NCBI GenBank assembly: GCA_002839825.1
Contig: PGYU01000010.1
Span: 28,077 to 92,076, forward strand
Direction of reading: 5' to 3'
Length of the DNA stretch: 64,000 nucleotides
From: Ignavibacteriae bacterium HGW-Ignavibacteriae-1
Lineage (GTDB): Bacteria > Bacteroidota > Ignavibacteria > Kapaibacteriales > UBA2268
Below the pieces are notes generated by a model, which was not told where the DNA came from, did no database searches, and worked only from the letters and a program-made list of their open reading frames with translations. The position numbers were made by a program, and so were the translations under genes. The first letter of the stretch is position 1. Each line of letters starts with the position of its first letter. Of the stretch, positions 1 through 8,670 are shown one piece after another.

Positions 1-2
1 TC

Positions 3-803
3 AAAACCGGAACGGGGTCCTTTGAAACTTTGCATAAAAATACAACTTTGTCTTTTACAAATTATGTTCCAACCGGCAATCAAGATACCGCAGGCTACTC
101 TATGACTATCAAATTCAAGGGGAACGCAACAGGGTATTTCAGCTATAATGACGATAACCAAATAACTATCATGAAGGAAAATGTAGTTTATGAGTCAATG
201 TATAGTGTCGGTAAAATCAACGTTCTAAAGTATGATACAGTAGGTCAAACTATCGAAGGTACTTTCACGGGTCAATTCAAAAACCAATCAGGTGGAGGCT
301 CATTTTCTGTCACATCAGCTTCGTTCAAAGCAATAAGATTGGCTGATGAAAGAGATGAAGAAGAAGAGCCTATCATTGACACATTAGTCTCATATATGGA
401 AGTAAAAATGACTACTGTCCAAGGAGTCAATTTTAATTATTTGGATGATAAATTAGATGGTGTAGCTCATTATGATGAAGAAAAAGAAACATTATCCCTT
501 ATTATTAGTTGTAGAGATGAAGATTATGAAACACACGCCCTAATGATTTATATTTATTCTAAGTATATTAAAAAAAGGGATAATCAAGCAATATATTTTG
601 AAGACACCAAGGACGCTTTTATGGAGCTTTTTTACTATCTTGACCCTCATAATTTAATTGGTTCTGCCCGTATAACTAAATTTGCTCATAATGTTGGTGA
701 TATGTTTGAAATAACGGGTTCAGGTGAAATTTTCGAAATTCCATTCGATCATAAAAGAGGTGATGTTCAGTATTTCAAAGTCAAAGTTCTACGTAAAACT
801 TAA
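3..803 (+). CDS. Paralogous secreted lipoprotein family member, 5' end cut by window
   Basis: The reading frame is open from the first bases of the window, so the N-terminus lies outside it. The first in-frame TTG (30) falls inside the conserved domain and is not a real start. About 267 residues remain. They align along their length with the two genes that follow: a G-Y-x-M-x-I-x-F-[KR]-G-N segment, then the shared block GKIN-x-x-KY-x-x-VGQTIEGTFTGQF, then a VTSASFKA-x-RL segment leading into an acidic linker and a second, more divergent domain ending in G-x-G-E-[IF]-F. No Pfam family is recognised. By analogy with the downstream copies it is probably a lipoprotein on the cell surface or in the periplasm. 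Two-domain architecture is visible; function is unknown. Confidence 0.75.
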   Translation, partial: KTGTGSFETLHKNTTLSFTNYVPTGNQDTAGYSMTIKFKGNATGYFSYNDDNQITIMKENVVYESMYSVGKINVLKYDTVGQTIEGTFTGQFKNQSGGGSFSVTSASFKAIRLADERDEEEEPIIDTLVSYMEVKMTTVQGVNFNYLDDKLDGVAHYDEEKETLSLIISCRDEDYETHALMIYIYSKYIKKRDNQAIYFEDTKDAFMELFYYLDPHNLIGSARITKFAHNVGDMFEITGSGEIFEIPFDHKRGDVQYFKVKVLRKT

Positions 804-843
804 GAATTTACTTTAACAAATTATAAACAATTTTGGGAATCTT

Positions 844-1764
844 ATGATGAAATATTTTTCGATTTTTATTTTAACAGTTGCATTAGCATTAGCATCGTGC
901 AGCAAAGACTCGACTAACCCGAGTGATAATAACAACACAGGCACCAATGCAGCTGTTGTCAAATCTGACAAAGAGGATTTCACCATCAAAATTGGAATGG
1001 GACTGTATGACAAGTCCTACGAGGTGACTGCTATAGAATTCAATTCAGGAACATCAGACGGTTATGGTATGCTTATTACTTTCAAAGGCAATGGTGTTGC
1101 TTCATACAATCTTGACCTTTATGACAACAGTATCACTATCGTGAAAAATCTTGTTACGCATTATTCGGTTCCCGGTTCCGGTAAGATAAACATCACAAAA
1201 TATGGTGCAGTTGGGCAAACTATTGAAGGTACTTTCACAGGTCAATTCCTTAATCCTGTTGACGGCACAACTTTTACTGTAACTTCAGCATCTTTCAAAG
1301 CAACCAGATTGCAGGATAAAGGTGACGACCCCGACAACTCAGAATATTCTTTTATGGAAGTAAAGTTGACAACAGTGAGCGGAGGAAGTCTAAATTATTC
1401 GGATAATAAATTAGTAGGGACTGCTACATATGATGAAGATGACGGAATGTTAATCATTGGTGTAAATAGTCGACCCGAAGATACAAAGGTATTCGGATTA
1501 GCAATTGCAATTTACGGTTATGGTATGGAAAAGACAAATAATCAATCTATAGATTTTAATGATGATTCAGATATGACCTTAGTTTTCTTATACAATGGCA
1601 ATCCTCATAATTTTTATGGTACAGCAGTTATGACCAAATTCGCCCAAAAAGTCGGTGATGAATTTGAAATATCAGGTTCAGGTGAGTTTTTTAGCATGTT
1701 GACCGATTCTAAAGTTGGTGATATTCAGAGTTTTAAGATTAAAGTTAAACGAACAAAAGAATAG
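844..1764 (+). CDS. Paralogous lipoprotein, second of three tandem copies
   Basis: A 306-residue protein starts with a lipoprotein signal peptide (MMKYFSIFILTVALALASC; lipidated Cys about residue 19) and a Ser/Asn-rich tether. Two domains follow, separated by an acidic linker near residue 158. The first carries GVASYN and the GQTIEGTFTGQF block shared with both neighbours. The second ends in an ISGSGEFF-like strand. The start is one of two adjacent ATGs, 844 or 847, preceded by a GGGAA ribosome site. The gene lies 40 bp after the preceding paralogue and is followed by a strong hairpin terminator, so the first two copies may be cotranscribed. Tandem duplication is evident. The biochemical role is unknown; a surface-exposed beta-rich adhesin or binding protein is only a guess. 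Confidence 0.8.
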   Translation: MMKYFSIFILTVALALASCSKDSTNPSDNNNTGTNAAVVKSDKEDFTIKIGMGLYDKSYEVTAIEFNSGTSDGYGMLITFKGNGVASYNLDLYDNSITIVKNLVTHYSVPGSGKINITKYGAVGQTIEGTFTGQFLNPVDGTTFTVTSASFKATRLQDKGDDPDNSEYSFMEVKLTTVSGGSLNYSDNKLVGTATYDEDDGMLIIGVNSRPEDTKVFGLAIAIYGYGMEKTNNQSIDFNDDSDMTLVFLYNGNPHNFYGTAVMTKFAQKVGDEFEISGSGEFFSMLTDSKVGDIQSFKIKVKRTKE

Positions 1765-1786
1765 ATGCGCAAAACATTTTGAATCA

Positions 1787-1817
1787 AAGCCCCAAATTCG
1801 TTTGGGGCTTTTTTTGT
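1787..1817 (+). terminator. Rho-independent terminator after second lipoprotein paralogue
   Basis: A perfect 10-bp stem (1787-1796 with 1801-1810), TTCG tetraloop and T-rich tail follow the stop codon at 1764. A nearly identical hairpin follows the third paralogue, so the terminator was duplicated with the gene. Confidence 0.9.
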
Positions 1818-1859
1818 TTTGTGAAGATTTAATGTAAATAGGGATTTTTCTTATTATGT

Positions 1860-1890
1860 TTTGCCTTAATTAAAATATTTCTTATATTTG
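1860..1890 (+). promoter_or_regulatory. Bacteroidota-type promoter of third lipoprotein paralogue
   Basis: TTTG at 1860-1863, a 19-bp spacer and TATATTTG at 1883-1890 match the TTTG/TAnnTTTG consensus of the Bacteroidota primary sigma factor. It lies 33 bp upstream of the ATG at 1924. It also rules out the in-frame TTG at 1888, which is part of the -7 element. Confidence 0.75.
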
Positions 1891-1923
1891 CCTAAATTTT
1901 TTTATAACATTTTAGGGAAACTT

Positions 1924-2880
1924 ATGATGAAATATTATTCAATATTACTCTTAACTGCTGTGATTTTATTGGCTTCATGCAGCAAAGACTCGTCAAATCC
2001 GACTGACGGTAGCAACATAGACACTGGTACAGGCAACAATGCAGCAGTTGTCAATTCAGACAAAGAGAATTTTTCATTCAAACTTGGAATGGGGCTTTTC
2101 GACAAACTCTACGGTGTGACTGATATAGTATTCACTTCATTTGTGCCAAGCGGTAGCCAAACAACAGACGGATATGCTATGTCTATTTCTTTCAGAGGCA
2201 ATGGAGTTGCTTCATACAATTTTGACGATGATGACAACGGTATAATTATAATGAAAAATTATATAGTATATCAGACAGTACCGGGTTCGGGCAAAATCAA
2301 TATCACAAAGTATGGCGCGGTTGGACAAACTATCGAAGGTACTTTCACAGGTCAGTTCGTTAGTGCAACAGGTGGAGCGACTTTTACTGTAACTTCAGCA
2401 TCGTTCAAAGCTACCAGATTGGAAGATGATGAGGATGATGGAGACCCCGATGAAGATTTGTCATATTCATACATGGAAATAAAAATGACAACTGTAAGCG
2501 GAGAAAGCCTCGATTTCGCTGACGATAAATTAGAAGGTGATGGTAATTATTTAGTAGAGGGCGGATTATTAGCAGTGGGTGTATTTCTTTATGATGAAGA
2601 TGACGAATTCTTCGATTTGGGGATTTCAATTTATGCAGAAAATATCGAGAACAAAAGCAATCAGACATTGGTGTTCGAAGGAGAGTCTCAAACAAGTCTT
2701 GTTTTTATGTATAAAGGAATGCCCTATAAATTTATTGGGTCTGCCGTTATAAGCAATTTCGCCCAAAAAGTCGGTGATATGTTCGAAATATCGGGTTCAG
2801 GTGAGTTTTATAATTTAATAGATGGTGGAAAAGCCGGAGATATTCAGAGTTTCAAAATTAAAACCGCCCGTTTAAATTAA
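1924..2880 (+). CDS. Paralogous lipoprotein, third of three tandem copies
   Basis: From the ATG at 1924 this is a 318-residue lipoprotein (MMKYYSILLLTAVILLASC signal, Cys about residue 19). It is closely related to the gene at 844: same SKDS-x-NP start of the mature protein, same GVASYNFD and GQTIEGTFTGQF blocks, and same FAQKVGD-x-FEISGSGEF ending. A longer open frame to 1888 is possible, but that TTG overlaps the promoter, and the shared GGGAA-x-CTTATGATG context with the paralogue favours 1924. An acidic linker of Glu/Asp residues (about residue 163-180) separates the two domains. It has its own promoter and terminator, unlike the first two copies. Function is unknown. Confidence 0.82.
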   Translation: MMKYYSILLLTAVILLASCSKDSSNPTDGSNIDTGTGNNAAVVNSDKENFSFKLGMGLFDKLYGVTDIVFTSFVPSGSQTTDGYAMSISFRGNGVASYNFDDDDNGIIIMKNYIVYQTVPGSGKINITKYGAVGQTIEGTFTGQFVSATGGATFTVTSASFKATRLEDDEDDGDPDEDLSYSYMEIKMTTVSGESLDFADDKLEGDGNYLVEGGLLAVGVFLYDEDDEFFDLGISIYAENIENKSNQTLVFEGESQTSLVFMYKGMPYKFIGSAVISNFAQKVGDMFEISGSGEFYNLIDGGKAGDIQSFKIKTARLN

Positions 2881-2905
2881 TCATGTATTAGAAAATTTTA
2901 AACTT

Positions 2906-2935
2906 AAGCCTCAAATTCGTTTGGGGCTTTTTTTG
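2906..2935 (+). terminator. Rho-independent terminator after third lipoprotein paralogue
   Basis: A 10-bp stem (2906-2915 with 2920-2929, one G-T pair), TTCG loop and T tract. It is a near copy of the hairpin at 1787. Confidence 0.88.
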
Positions 2936-3022
2936 TTTTTGCTTTCCGATTTTCTGAAACAAATAGCTGTTTTATACGTAAATCTGTAAGATATGTAAAG
3001 TTTAACGAATTGGAATAGAATT

Positions 3023-5140
3023 ATGAAGTTTATGATTGTGAATCTGTTTATTGGGGTATTATTTATGAATATTATGTCTGCAAATGCCAAAGACGACAAC
3101 CCGCTTTTGAAGCCATTCGATACGCCTTTTGGGGTGCCGCCTTTCGATAAGATTAAAATAGAGCATTTCAAACCCGCTTTTGATGAAGCATTCCACCAAC
3201 ATAATCTCGAAATTGGTGCTATCACTAATAATCGTGCCGCCGCTACTTTTGAGAACACTATCGAGGCTTTGGAACGTGCGGGTTCATTACTTACTTCGGT
3301 TTCAAGAGTATTTTTCAACCTCAACTCGTCCAATACTAACCCTGATATTCAGGCTTTTGCCCGTGAAATTTCGCCCGAACTCACAAAGCATGGCGACAAT
3401 ATCAGATTGAATAAAATATTGTTCAGCAAAGTAAAAAGCGTTTATGAGCAAAAAGATAAGTTGAATTTGACTGGCGAAAAAGCCGTTTTGCTCGAAGAAA
3501 CATACAAGAGTTTCATCAGAAATGGAGCCGGACTCAACGATACTGACCAAGCAAAATTGCGTACAATCAATGAGCAATTATCATCGCTTACTCTTAAATT
3601 TGGTGAAAATGTTCTAGCTGAAAATAATGCCTTCCAAATGATCTTGGATAAAAAGGAAGATTTGGCAGGATTGCCACAATCGCTTATTGATGCTGCTGCC
3701 GAAACTGCCGAAAAAGCCGGACATAAAGGCAAATGGATGTTCACATTGCAAAACCCGAGCCTATTGCCATTTTTGCAATATGCCGGTAAACGCGAATTAC
3801 GTGAAAAGATTTGGCGAGCATATATGCTTCGCGGCAACAACGGAAACGAATACGACAACAAACAAATAATCAAAGATTTAGTAAATTTGCGAATTCAACG
3901 CGCTCAATTGCTCGGATATCAAAGCCATGCACACTTCATATTAGAAGAAAATATGGCAAAAAATCCCGAAGGAGTTTACAAATTATTAGACCAATTATGG
4001 GAACCTGCACTAAAAGTTGCAAAGGACGAAGCTACGCAATTTCAAGCACTTATCAACCGCGAAGGTGGCAATTTCAATCTCGAGCCTTGGGATTGGAGAT
4101 ATTATGCCGAAAAAGTGCGTCAAGAAAAATTCGACTTAGACGAAGAAGCACTCCGCCCCTATTTCAAACTTGACAATGTATTAGAAGGTGCTTTCACCGT
4201 TGCAAACAAACTTTGGGGAATTACATTTAAAGAGATAAAAAATATTCCCGTATATCACGAAGACGTAAGATGTTACGAAGTTTTGGACAAAGATGGAAGC
4301 CATTTATCAGTGTTTTATACAGATTTCCACCCAAGAGCCAGCAAACGTGGCGGAGCATGGATGACCAGCTTCCGCGAACAGTTCAACAAAGACGGCAAGC
4401 GAATTCACCCTGTGGTAAGCATAGTTTGCAACTTCTCGCCACCTACGGGAGACACTCCTTCGCTTCTAACATTTGACGAAGCCTCTACCCTATTCCACGA
4501 GTTCGGACATGCACTTCATGGACTATTCTCGCAATGCGAATACGTCTCGATTTCCGGTACAAGTGTATCGCGTGATTTCGTCGAATTGCCATCGCAAGTG
4601 ATGGAACATTGGGCAGCAGAAGACGAAGTAATGGCAATGTATGCAAAGCACTACAAAACAGGCGAAGTGATTCCTCGTGAATTATTGAATAAAATGCGTG
4701 CCAGCGAGCACTTCAATCAAGGATTTGCAACCGGCGAATACCTTGCTGCATCGTACCTCGATATGGCATACCACACATTATCAAGCCCACTTACTTCGGA
4801 CGTTAACTCGTTCGAGGATAAAGAGATGAAGAAAATTGGACTTATCGGCGAAATCATTCCTAGATATAGAAGCACATACTTCAACCACATTTTTGCAGGT
4901 GGATATTCTTCAGGATATTACAGCTATATTTGGTCCGGTGTGTTAGATTCTGACGCATTCGAAGCATTCAAACAAAACGGCATTTTCGACCAAAAGACAG
5001 CAGCGTCCTTACGCAAAAACATCTTAGAACGCGGACGCTCAGACGACCCGATGAAACTTTACGTCAAATTCCGCGGTGCCGAGCCTTCAATAGAACCATT
5101 GCTTCGCAAGCGTGGCTTATTAGCCGAACCAACGAATTAA
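3023..5140 (+). CDS. dcp: Exported M3-family oligopeptidase / peptidyl-dipeptidase (Dcp-like)
   Basis: This 705-residue protein is an M3 (thimet) zinc metallopeptidase. The zinc site HEFGH is at residues 492-496 (ligands His492 and His496, catalytic Glu493), and the third ligand is probably Glu521 in the VELPSQ-x-x-EHW motif. The length and the YSSGYYSY-x-WS segment near the C-terminus fit the Dcp/oligopeptidase A branch. A short hydrophobic N-terminus (about residues 1-22, ending SANA-K) looks like a cleavable signal peptide, so it probably trims oligopeptides in the periplasm; many Bacteroidota Dcp enzymes are exported in this way. The family removes C-terminal dipeptides (Dcp) or cleaves short peptides internally; the sequence alone does not separate the two. 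It stands alone with its own strong terminator. Confidence 0.93.
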   Translation: MKFMIVNLFIGVLFMNIMSANAKDDNPLLKPFDTPFGVPPFDKIKIEHFKPAFDEAFHQHNLEIGAITNNRAAATFENTIEALERAGSLLTSVSRVFFNLNSSNTNPDIQAFAREISPELTKHGDNIRLNKILFSKVKSVYEQKDKLNLTGEKAVLLEETYKSFIRNGAGLNDTDQAKLRTINEQLSSLTLKFGENVLAENNAFQMILDKKEDLAGLPQSLIDAAAETAEKAGHKGKWMFTLQNPSLLPFLQYAGKRELREKIWRAYMLRGNNGNEYDNKQIIKDLVNLRIQRAQLLGYQSHAHFILEENMAKNPEGVYKLLDQLWEPALKVAKDEATQFQALINREGGNFNLEPWDWRYYAEKVRQEKFDLDEEALRPYFKLDNVLEGAFTVANKLWGITFKEIKNIPVYHEDVRCYEVLDKDGSHLSVFYTDFHPRASKRGGAWMTSFREQFNKDGKRIHPVVSIVCNFSPPTGDTPSLLTFDEASTLFHEFGHALHGLFSQCEYVSISGTSVSRDFVELPSQVMEHWAAEDEVMAMYAKHYKTGEVIPRELLNKMRASEHFNQGFATGEYLAASYLDMAYHTLSSPLTSDVNSFEDKEMKKIGLIGEIIPRYRSTYFNHIFAGGYSSGYYSYIWSGVLDSDAFEAFKQNGIFDQKTAASLRKNILERGRSDDPMKLYVKFRGAEPSIEPLLRKRGLLAEPTN

Positions 5141-5160
5141 TTACATAGAAATATTTACAT

Positions 5161-5195
5161 AAATGGCTGTTCCGATTGGAGCAGCCATTTTTTTT
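5161..5195 (+). terminator. Rho-independent terminator after M3 peptidase
   Basis: A 13-bp stem (5161-5173 with 5178-5190, one G-U pair), GATT loop and an eight-T tract lie directly after the stop codon. Confidence 0.92.
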
Positions 5196-5274
5196 CTTGG
5201 AAATCTTCAGGTTTTTTCGTATTGTTGAACTTGTGAATTAATTTATTTGAAAAATAAGTCAATCTGGAGTCAAA

Positions 5275-7395
5275 ATGAAAAAGTCTTTGCTTCTATTGGT
5301 CTCTATTACTCTTTTCCTACTTCTATGCTCTATGGCATGTGACGAAACTACCCAACCCGACCCCGACAATAATTTGACAGGACTCGTTGAAAATGAATCT
5401 GTACTTAACGAAATCACAAAGGAATACGACGACAACGATATTTCACTCGACTTTGCCAATGGAGTATCGTTCAAAGTTACGCGACTTAACAATACCGGTA
5501 CCGCAAAACAAAGTGTCAGCATATCACAAATCGGCGGAGAGCGGTATTTTAATTCTCCAAATAACCTTGTGTTTGACTTTTCGAAAATGAAAGCTTCTTT
5601 GGTATTTGAATTAGAACAACAACTGCCGTCAAACCTTGTTGCAGAAGATATTTCGGTAATCATTTACTCGCCGGGAACTTCGGAAGTAGAAATGGATGCT
5701 GAAGTAATTGATTTCACTTATGACAAGGTAAGTGGCAATTTGCGAGCAATTTTTGCAGCGCCCTCAGACAATCCGATTTTAAGTTCTGCGAAAGGTGATA
5801 AACCGGAATTACAAAGTGGCGGCGGGAAATATTCGCGTGTAGCTGTCAATTGGACAAGTCGTGAAGAGCTTGCCGACGGTCCTGACACTCGAACAATCGA
5901 AATGCCTTTTTACGAGCAACCGGGAAATACTTGTTGGGCTACTTGCGCCGCAATGCTTGGCAGAGCTTACTCGCCTGTTAATGACCGCGAAAAGGAAATT
6001 AGAATCATTGATTTTGTCAAGAACATGGGTCATTCTTCCTTAGATGAAGGTCTCGGACTGTGGGCGTTCAGCCGTACATTACCGGCTAAGTTAACAAGTA
6101 TGACCGGTGTCAAATTTGAAGCATCATCTTTTGTATCTAAATCAAATCTTTTGCGCGAAATTCGCCGCAAATTAGACCAAAACATTCCTGTAATTCTCAA
6201 CCTTCGCTATCCCGGCGTTGGGGCACATGTTTTGCTCGTAGTTGGGTACGAAGTGGACCTAATAACTGCAGCAAAAATTTCTGTAAAACTTATTTATCAC
6301 AACCCACAAAACCAAGCGACTGACGGATTTTACAAAAAGGCTGATTATGATTGGCTTGTCAAGGATAAATATGCAACAGAAGCATTTCAAATACTTTATG
6401 CAGACCAGGCAGCGCCTACTACAAGAGCACTCTATACGCTTGGAATGCCACTCAAGGACTATTTCGGCGAGCTATCGTTCATTGTTCCAATCAAACGCGC
6501 TTCCGACGGGAAGATGGTTGATTTTCCGGTGCAAATGCAATATGACGTTAGCCAATCTTACGTATGGATTTACAGTTATGGCAATGTGAAAGTGGAGGTG
6601 ATTCCGGATTCGGCAACCAGCTTGAAATTGAGATTGCCTGTGTACAATGCTACGAAATCATCGAAAAGTCTTAATGTGGATGTTCGTGCTTATGATTACA
6701 AAGCCGGAGGGCTAATTTTCGAAGCAAACACTTCGAAAACGTGTAACTCGGGCACTCAATACGTCGAAGCCGAAATCCCGCTTTCGGAATTGGTCGATAA
6801 TAAGAAAGAACTCGATGTAATGATGAAATTTGTATTGTCGGATGGCGGAACTTATCTCGACGGATATACAATCAGATTCAAACTCGCTCCCAAGAAACAA
6901 ATTGAATTCCTCGGTATGATTACAGTATCGGGCAATCACCTCACAACATGCCCCGACAACAGTTCAGAAGCCGTAGGCAACATCACTGCGGGAGCTCAGA
7001 AAATGTTGCTCACCGGAGATGGGAAAAAATATAGTGGTTCAAGCCAGGATAATTCATCATCGTATAAGATAACTCGCAATGTAGTTCTCGAGTTCGACAA
7101 TGATGTCAATCCTAAATACATCAAGTATTTGTCAATCGAGATGATTACAGAAGTGTTCTTTGAAAATGCTTTGCAAGGGACCGGGCGCGCAAATATGGAA
7201 TTGCGCGATATTGAAATCGGAGATGCGGACAAAGTCGGCTCTCAATTGATGCTCTGGAGATACCAATCCGACGTTTGCAATTACATAATTGATACTCGAT
7301 ACAAATACACACCCGAAGTAGCTGATGGCTGCTCGATTGATTTGCTGAACTATGAATGCAACAGCGAATCGCAATTGTTTATAAATATAAAGTAA
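5275..7395 (+). CDS. Lipoprotein with papain-like (C39/C70-type) cysteine protease domain
   Basis: This 706-residue protein begins with a lipoprotein signal (lipid Cys at residue 22, motif CSMAC) followed by an Asp/Pro tether. A papain-fold cysteine protease domain lies at about 205-375. The catalytic Cys is probably Cys220 in GNTCWATCAAM, with His318 in GAHVLLVVGY and Asn343 in YHNPQ; order and spacing fit Peptidase_C39_2 / AvrRpt2-like papain proteases. Residues 30-200 and 390-706 are beta-rich and not recognised; they may hold the substrate or anchor the enzyme. A surface or periplasmic protease, possibly acting on peptides or cell-wall crosslinks, is inferred. All three catalytic residues are present, so it should be active. 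The next gene downstream belongs to a separate element. Confidence 0.75.
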   Translation: MKKSLLLLVSITLFLLLCSMACDETTQPDPDNNLTGLVENESVLNEITKEYDDNDISLDFANGVSFKVTRLNNTGTAKQSVSISQIGGERYFNSPNNLVFDFSKMKASLVFELEQQLPSNLVAEDISVIIYSPGTSEVEMDAEVIDFTYDKVSGNLRAIFAAPSDNPILSSAKGDKPELQSGGGKYSRVAVNWTSREELADGPDTRTIEMPFYEQPGNTCWATCAAMLGRAYSPVNDREKEIRIIDFVKNMGHSSLDEGLGLWAFSRTLPAKLTSMTGVKFEASSFVSKSNLLREIRRKLDQNIPVILNLRYPGVGAHVLLVVGYEVDLITAAKISVKLIYHNPQNQATDGFYKKADYDWLVKDKYATEAFQILYADQAAPTTRALYTLGMPLKDYFGELSFIVPIKRASDGKMVDFPVQMQYDVSQSYVWIYSYGNVKVEVIPDSATSLKLRLPVYNATKSSKSLNVDVRAYDYKAGGLIFEANTSKTCNSGTQYVEAEIPLSELVDNKKELDVMMKFVLSDGGTYLDGYTIRFKLAPKKQIEFLGMITVSGNHLTTCPDNSSEAVGNITAGAQKMLLTGDGKKYSGSSQDNSSSYKITRNVVLEFDNDVNPKYIKYLSIEMITEVFFENALQGTGRANMELRDIEIGDADKVGSQLMLWRYQSDVCNYIIDTRYKYTPEVADGCSIDLLNYECNSESQLFINIK

Positions 7396-7490
7396 CTGAA
7401 TTTGTGCTATTCGTTTTTTATATGTTTGTTAAAAAAAGTATTCAAGTAAACATGAAATACCGGGATGAAGTAGAATGAATCGCAAAAGCT

Positions 7491-7526
7491 GTTCCCCCTC
7501 TATCAAGAGGGGGTTAGGGGGTGTGT
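7491..7526. repeat. Left 36-bp terminal inverted repeat of DUF559 element
   Basis: This 36-bp sequence recurs as an exact reverse complement at 7961-7996. Within each copy an 8-bp palindrome (CCCCCTCT / AGAGGGGG, 4-nt loop ATCA) is followed by a TTAGGGGGTGTGT tail. The pair encloses only the DUF559 gene. Confidence 0.9.
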
Positions 7527-7559
7527 GATTAAATTTTCTATCAAAATAAGTTCAGAATC

Positions 7560-7934
7560 GTGAAAATATTTTACAAAAGCGAATTGCTCGAATATGCTCG
7601 AATACTTAGAAAGGAGCAAACTTATGTAGAACGAATATTTTGGAATATGGTAAAGGGTCGTCAATTGGGATACGACTTTCACCGCCAAAAACCAATTGGA
7701 AATTTTATTTACGATTTTTTTTGTTTTGAATTGAAGTTGGTAGTCGAAATTGATGGTATCACTCATCTTGATAGATTAGTGCAAATTACAGATGAAGTTA
7801 AAGCGGATTATTTATCTGAATTGGATTTGAAGTTGCTAAGATTCACCGATGATGAAGTAATTGGTAATTCAAATCAGGTGTATGAAAAACTAAAGAATTT
7901 CATTTCTGAGTTTGAATCTGCGAAAGTGAAATGA
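7560..7934 (+). CDS. DUF559 / Vsr-like endonuclease-fold protein
   Basis: This 124-residue protein starts at GTG 7560. It has the features of DUF559 (very-short-patch-repair-like, PD-(D/E)xK fold): an N-terminal helix with LRKEQT-x-x-E-x-x-FW, then RQLGYDFHRQKPIGNFIYDF, then VVEIDG. Asp52, Glu63 and Asp65 are in the expected positions for the metal-binding core. The family is thought to nick or cleave DNA, but substrates are not well established. It is the only gene between the 36-bp inverted repeats, which suggests it is the cargo, or the mobilising enzyme, of a roughly 506-bp element. No transposase-like gene is present inside. Confidence 0.85.
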   Translation: MKIFYKSELLEYARILRKEQTYVERIFWNMVKGRQLGYDFHRQKPIGNFIYDFFCFELKLVVEIDGITHLDRLVQITDEVKADYLSELDLKLLRFTDDEVIGNSNQVYEKLKNFISEFESAKVK

Positions 7935-7960
7935 GATGTTTGCATGTAAAGCGAAATACG

Positions 7961-7996
7961 ACACACCCCCTAACCCCCTCTTGATAGAGGGGGAAC
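7961..7996. repeat. Right 36-bp terminal inverted repeat of DUF559 element
   Basis: Exact reverse complement of 7491-7526, beginning 26 bp after the DUF559 stop codon. Confidence 0.9.
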
Positions 7997-8068
7997 GAGA
8001 CATTTCAGCTGTCAACTTATTTCAGGATTTTAGGATGAGACATAATGATATTTTGCGGAGAAAATGAT

Positions 8069-8656
8069 ATGAAACTTATGATTCTGCTTTTATCGTGCGC
8101 TTTATTTAGCGTTGCAATTTGTCAAAATGATGTTCAATTTGATGAGGATTTTTTTGAACCAATAAAAGGTTCTTTCGGACCCTGCAACTATTGGGGCAAT
8201 CCAAATCATTATGACAGCCTTGATATGGTTGATCAAGGATTGAGCAGAACAAACATTATATTTGGCGATTCAATTCACAATGAAAATCTTTTTAATTTGA
8301 TTAATTCAATTGAATCTGATATTATCTATATTCATCGCGGGATTGGACCTTGGGAGCGAGCTTCAGGCGCTGTTCTACATTTTTTAGACATTGAAGATAA
8401 TCACTATTATTTGATAATTTGCACACAAGACAAAGTAAACCTTGATTGCAATCATTGGGATCCCGAACATTTTAATGAAAATTTTGATGAATTGAAAAAA
8501 GTTAAGAATTTCGATTTTTATCTTTACACAGGCAAAATTGATAATTATATAAACTATTTAAGAAAAAATATTGACTGGACAAGTGATGACATTTCCCGAA
8601 TTGATTCTCTTCATAATGAGATGCGTATGCGTAAGAACATAATTAATGATAAATAG
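8069..8656 (+). CDS. Small secreted protein of unknown function
   Basis: From the ATG at 8069 this is a 195-residue protein with a clear Sec signal peptide (MKLMILLLSCALFSVAICQ, cleavage near residue 19). An upstream in-frame ATG at 8045 would add eight residues, but the GCGGAG ribosome site lies between the two, so 8069 is preferred. The mature protein is acidic and aromatic-rich, with a CNYWGNPNHYD segment and a single IYIHRGIGPWER motif. No family is recognised. It sits between the DUF559 element and a group of palindromic repeats, so it may be an accessory gene. Periplasmic or secreted location is inferred from the signal only. Confidence 0.6.
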   Translation: MKLMILLLSCALFSVAICQNDVQFDEDFFEPIKGSFGPCNYWGNPNHYDSLDMVDQGLSRTNIIFGDSIHNENLFNLINSIESDIIYIHRGIGPWERASGAVLHFLDIEDNHYYLIICTQDKVNLDCNHWDPEHFNENFDELKKVKNFDFYLYTGKIDNYINYLRKNIDWTSDDISRIDSLHNEMRMRKNIINDK

Positions 8657-8670
8657 GTTGCAATCATTTT

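Larger units (their letters stand above)
7491..7996. mobile_element. Putative minimal mobile unit: DUF559 gene between perfect inverted repeats
   Basis: A 506-bp segment is bounded by perfect 36-bp inverted repeats that each contain a REP-like palindrome, with a single endonuclease-fold gene inside. No target-site duplication is visible immediately outside the repeats. The boundary and the gene content are seen directly; mobility is inferred, and the ends could instead be a pair of REP sequences acting as a bidirectional terminator. Confidence 0.5.

Noticed and set aside
1888..1923. Longer N-terminus (TTG 1888) for the third lipoprotein
   Set aside because: The TTG lies inside the -7 promoter element, and the paralogue starts at the equivalent of 1924.
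7485..8005. Target-site duplication around the DUF559 element
   Set aside because: The sequences just outside the two 36-bp repeats do not match; no duplication of 2-10 bp was seen.
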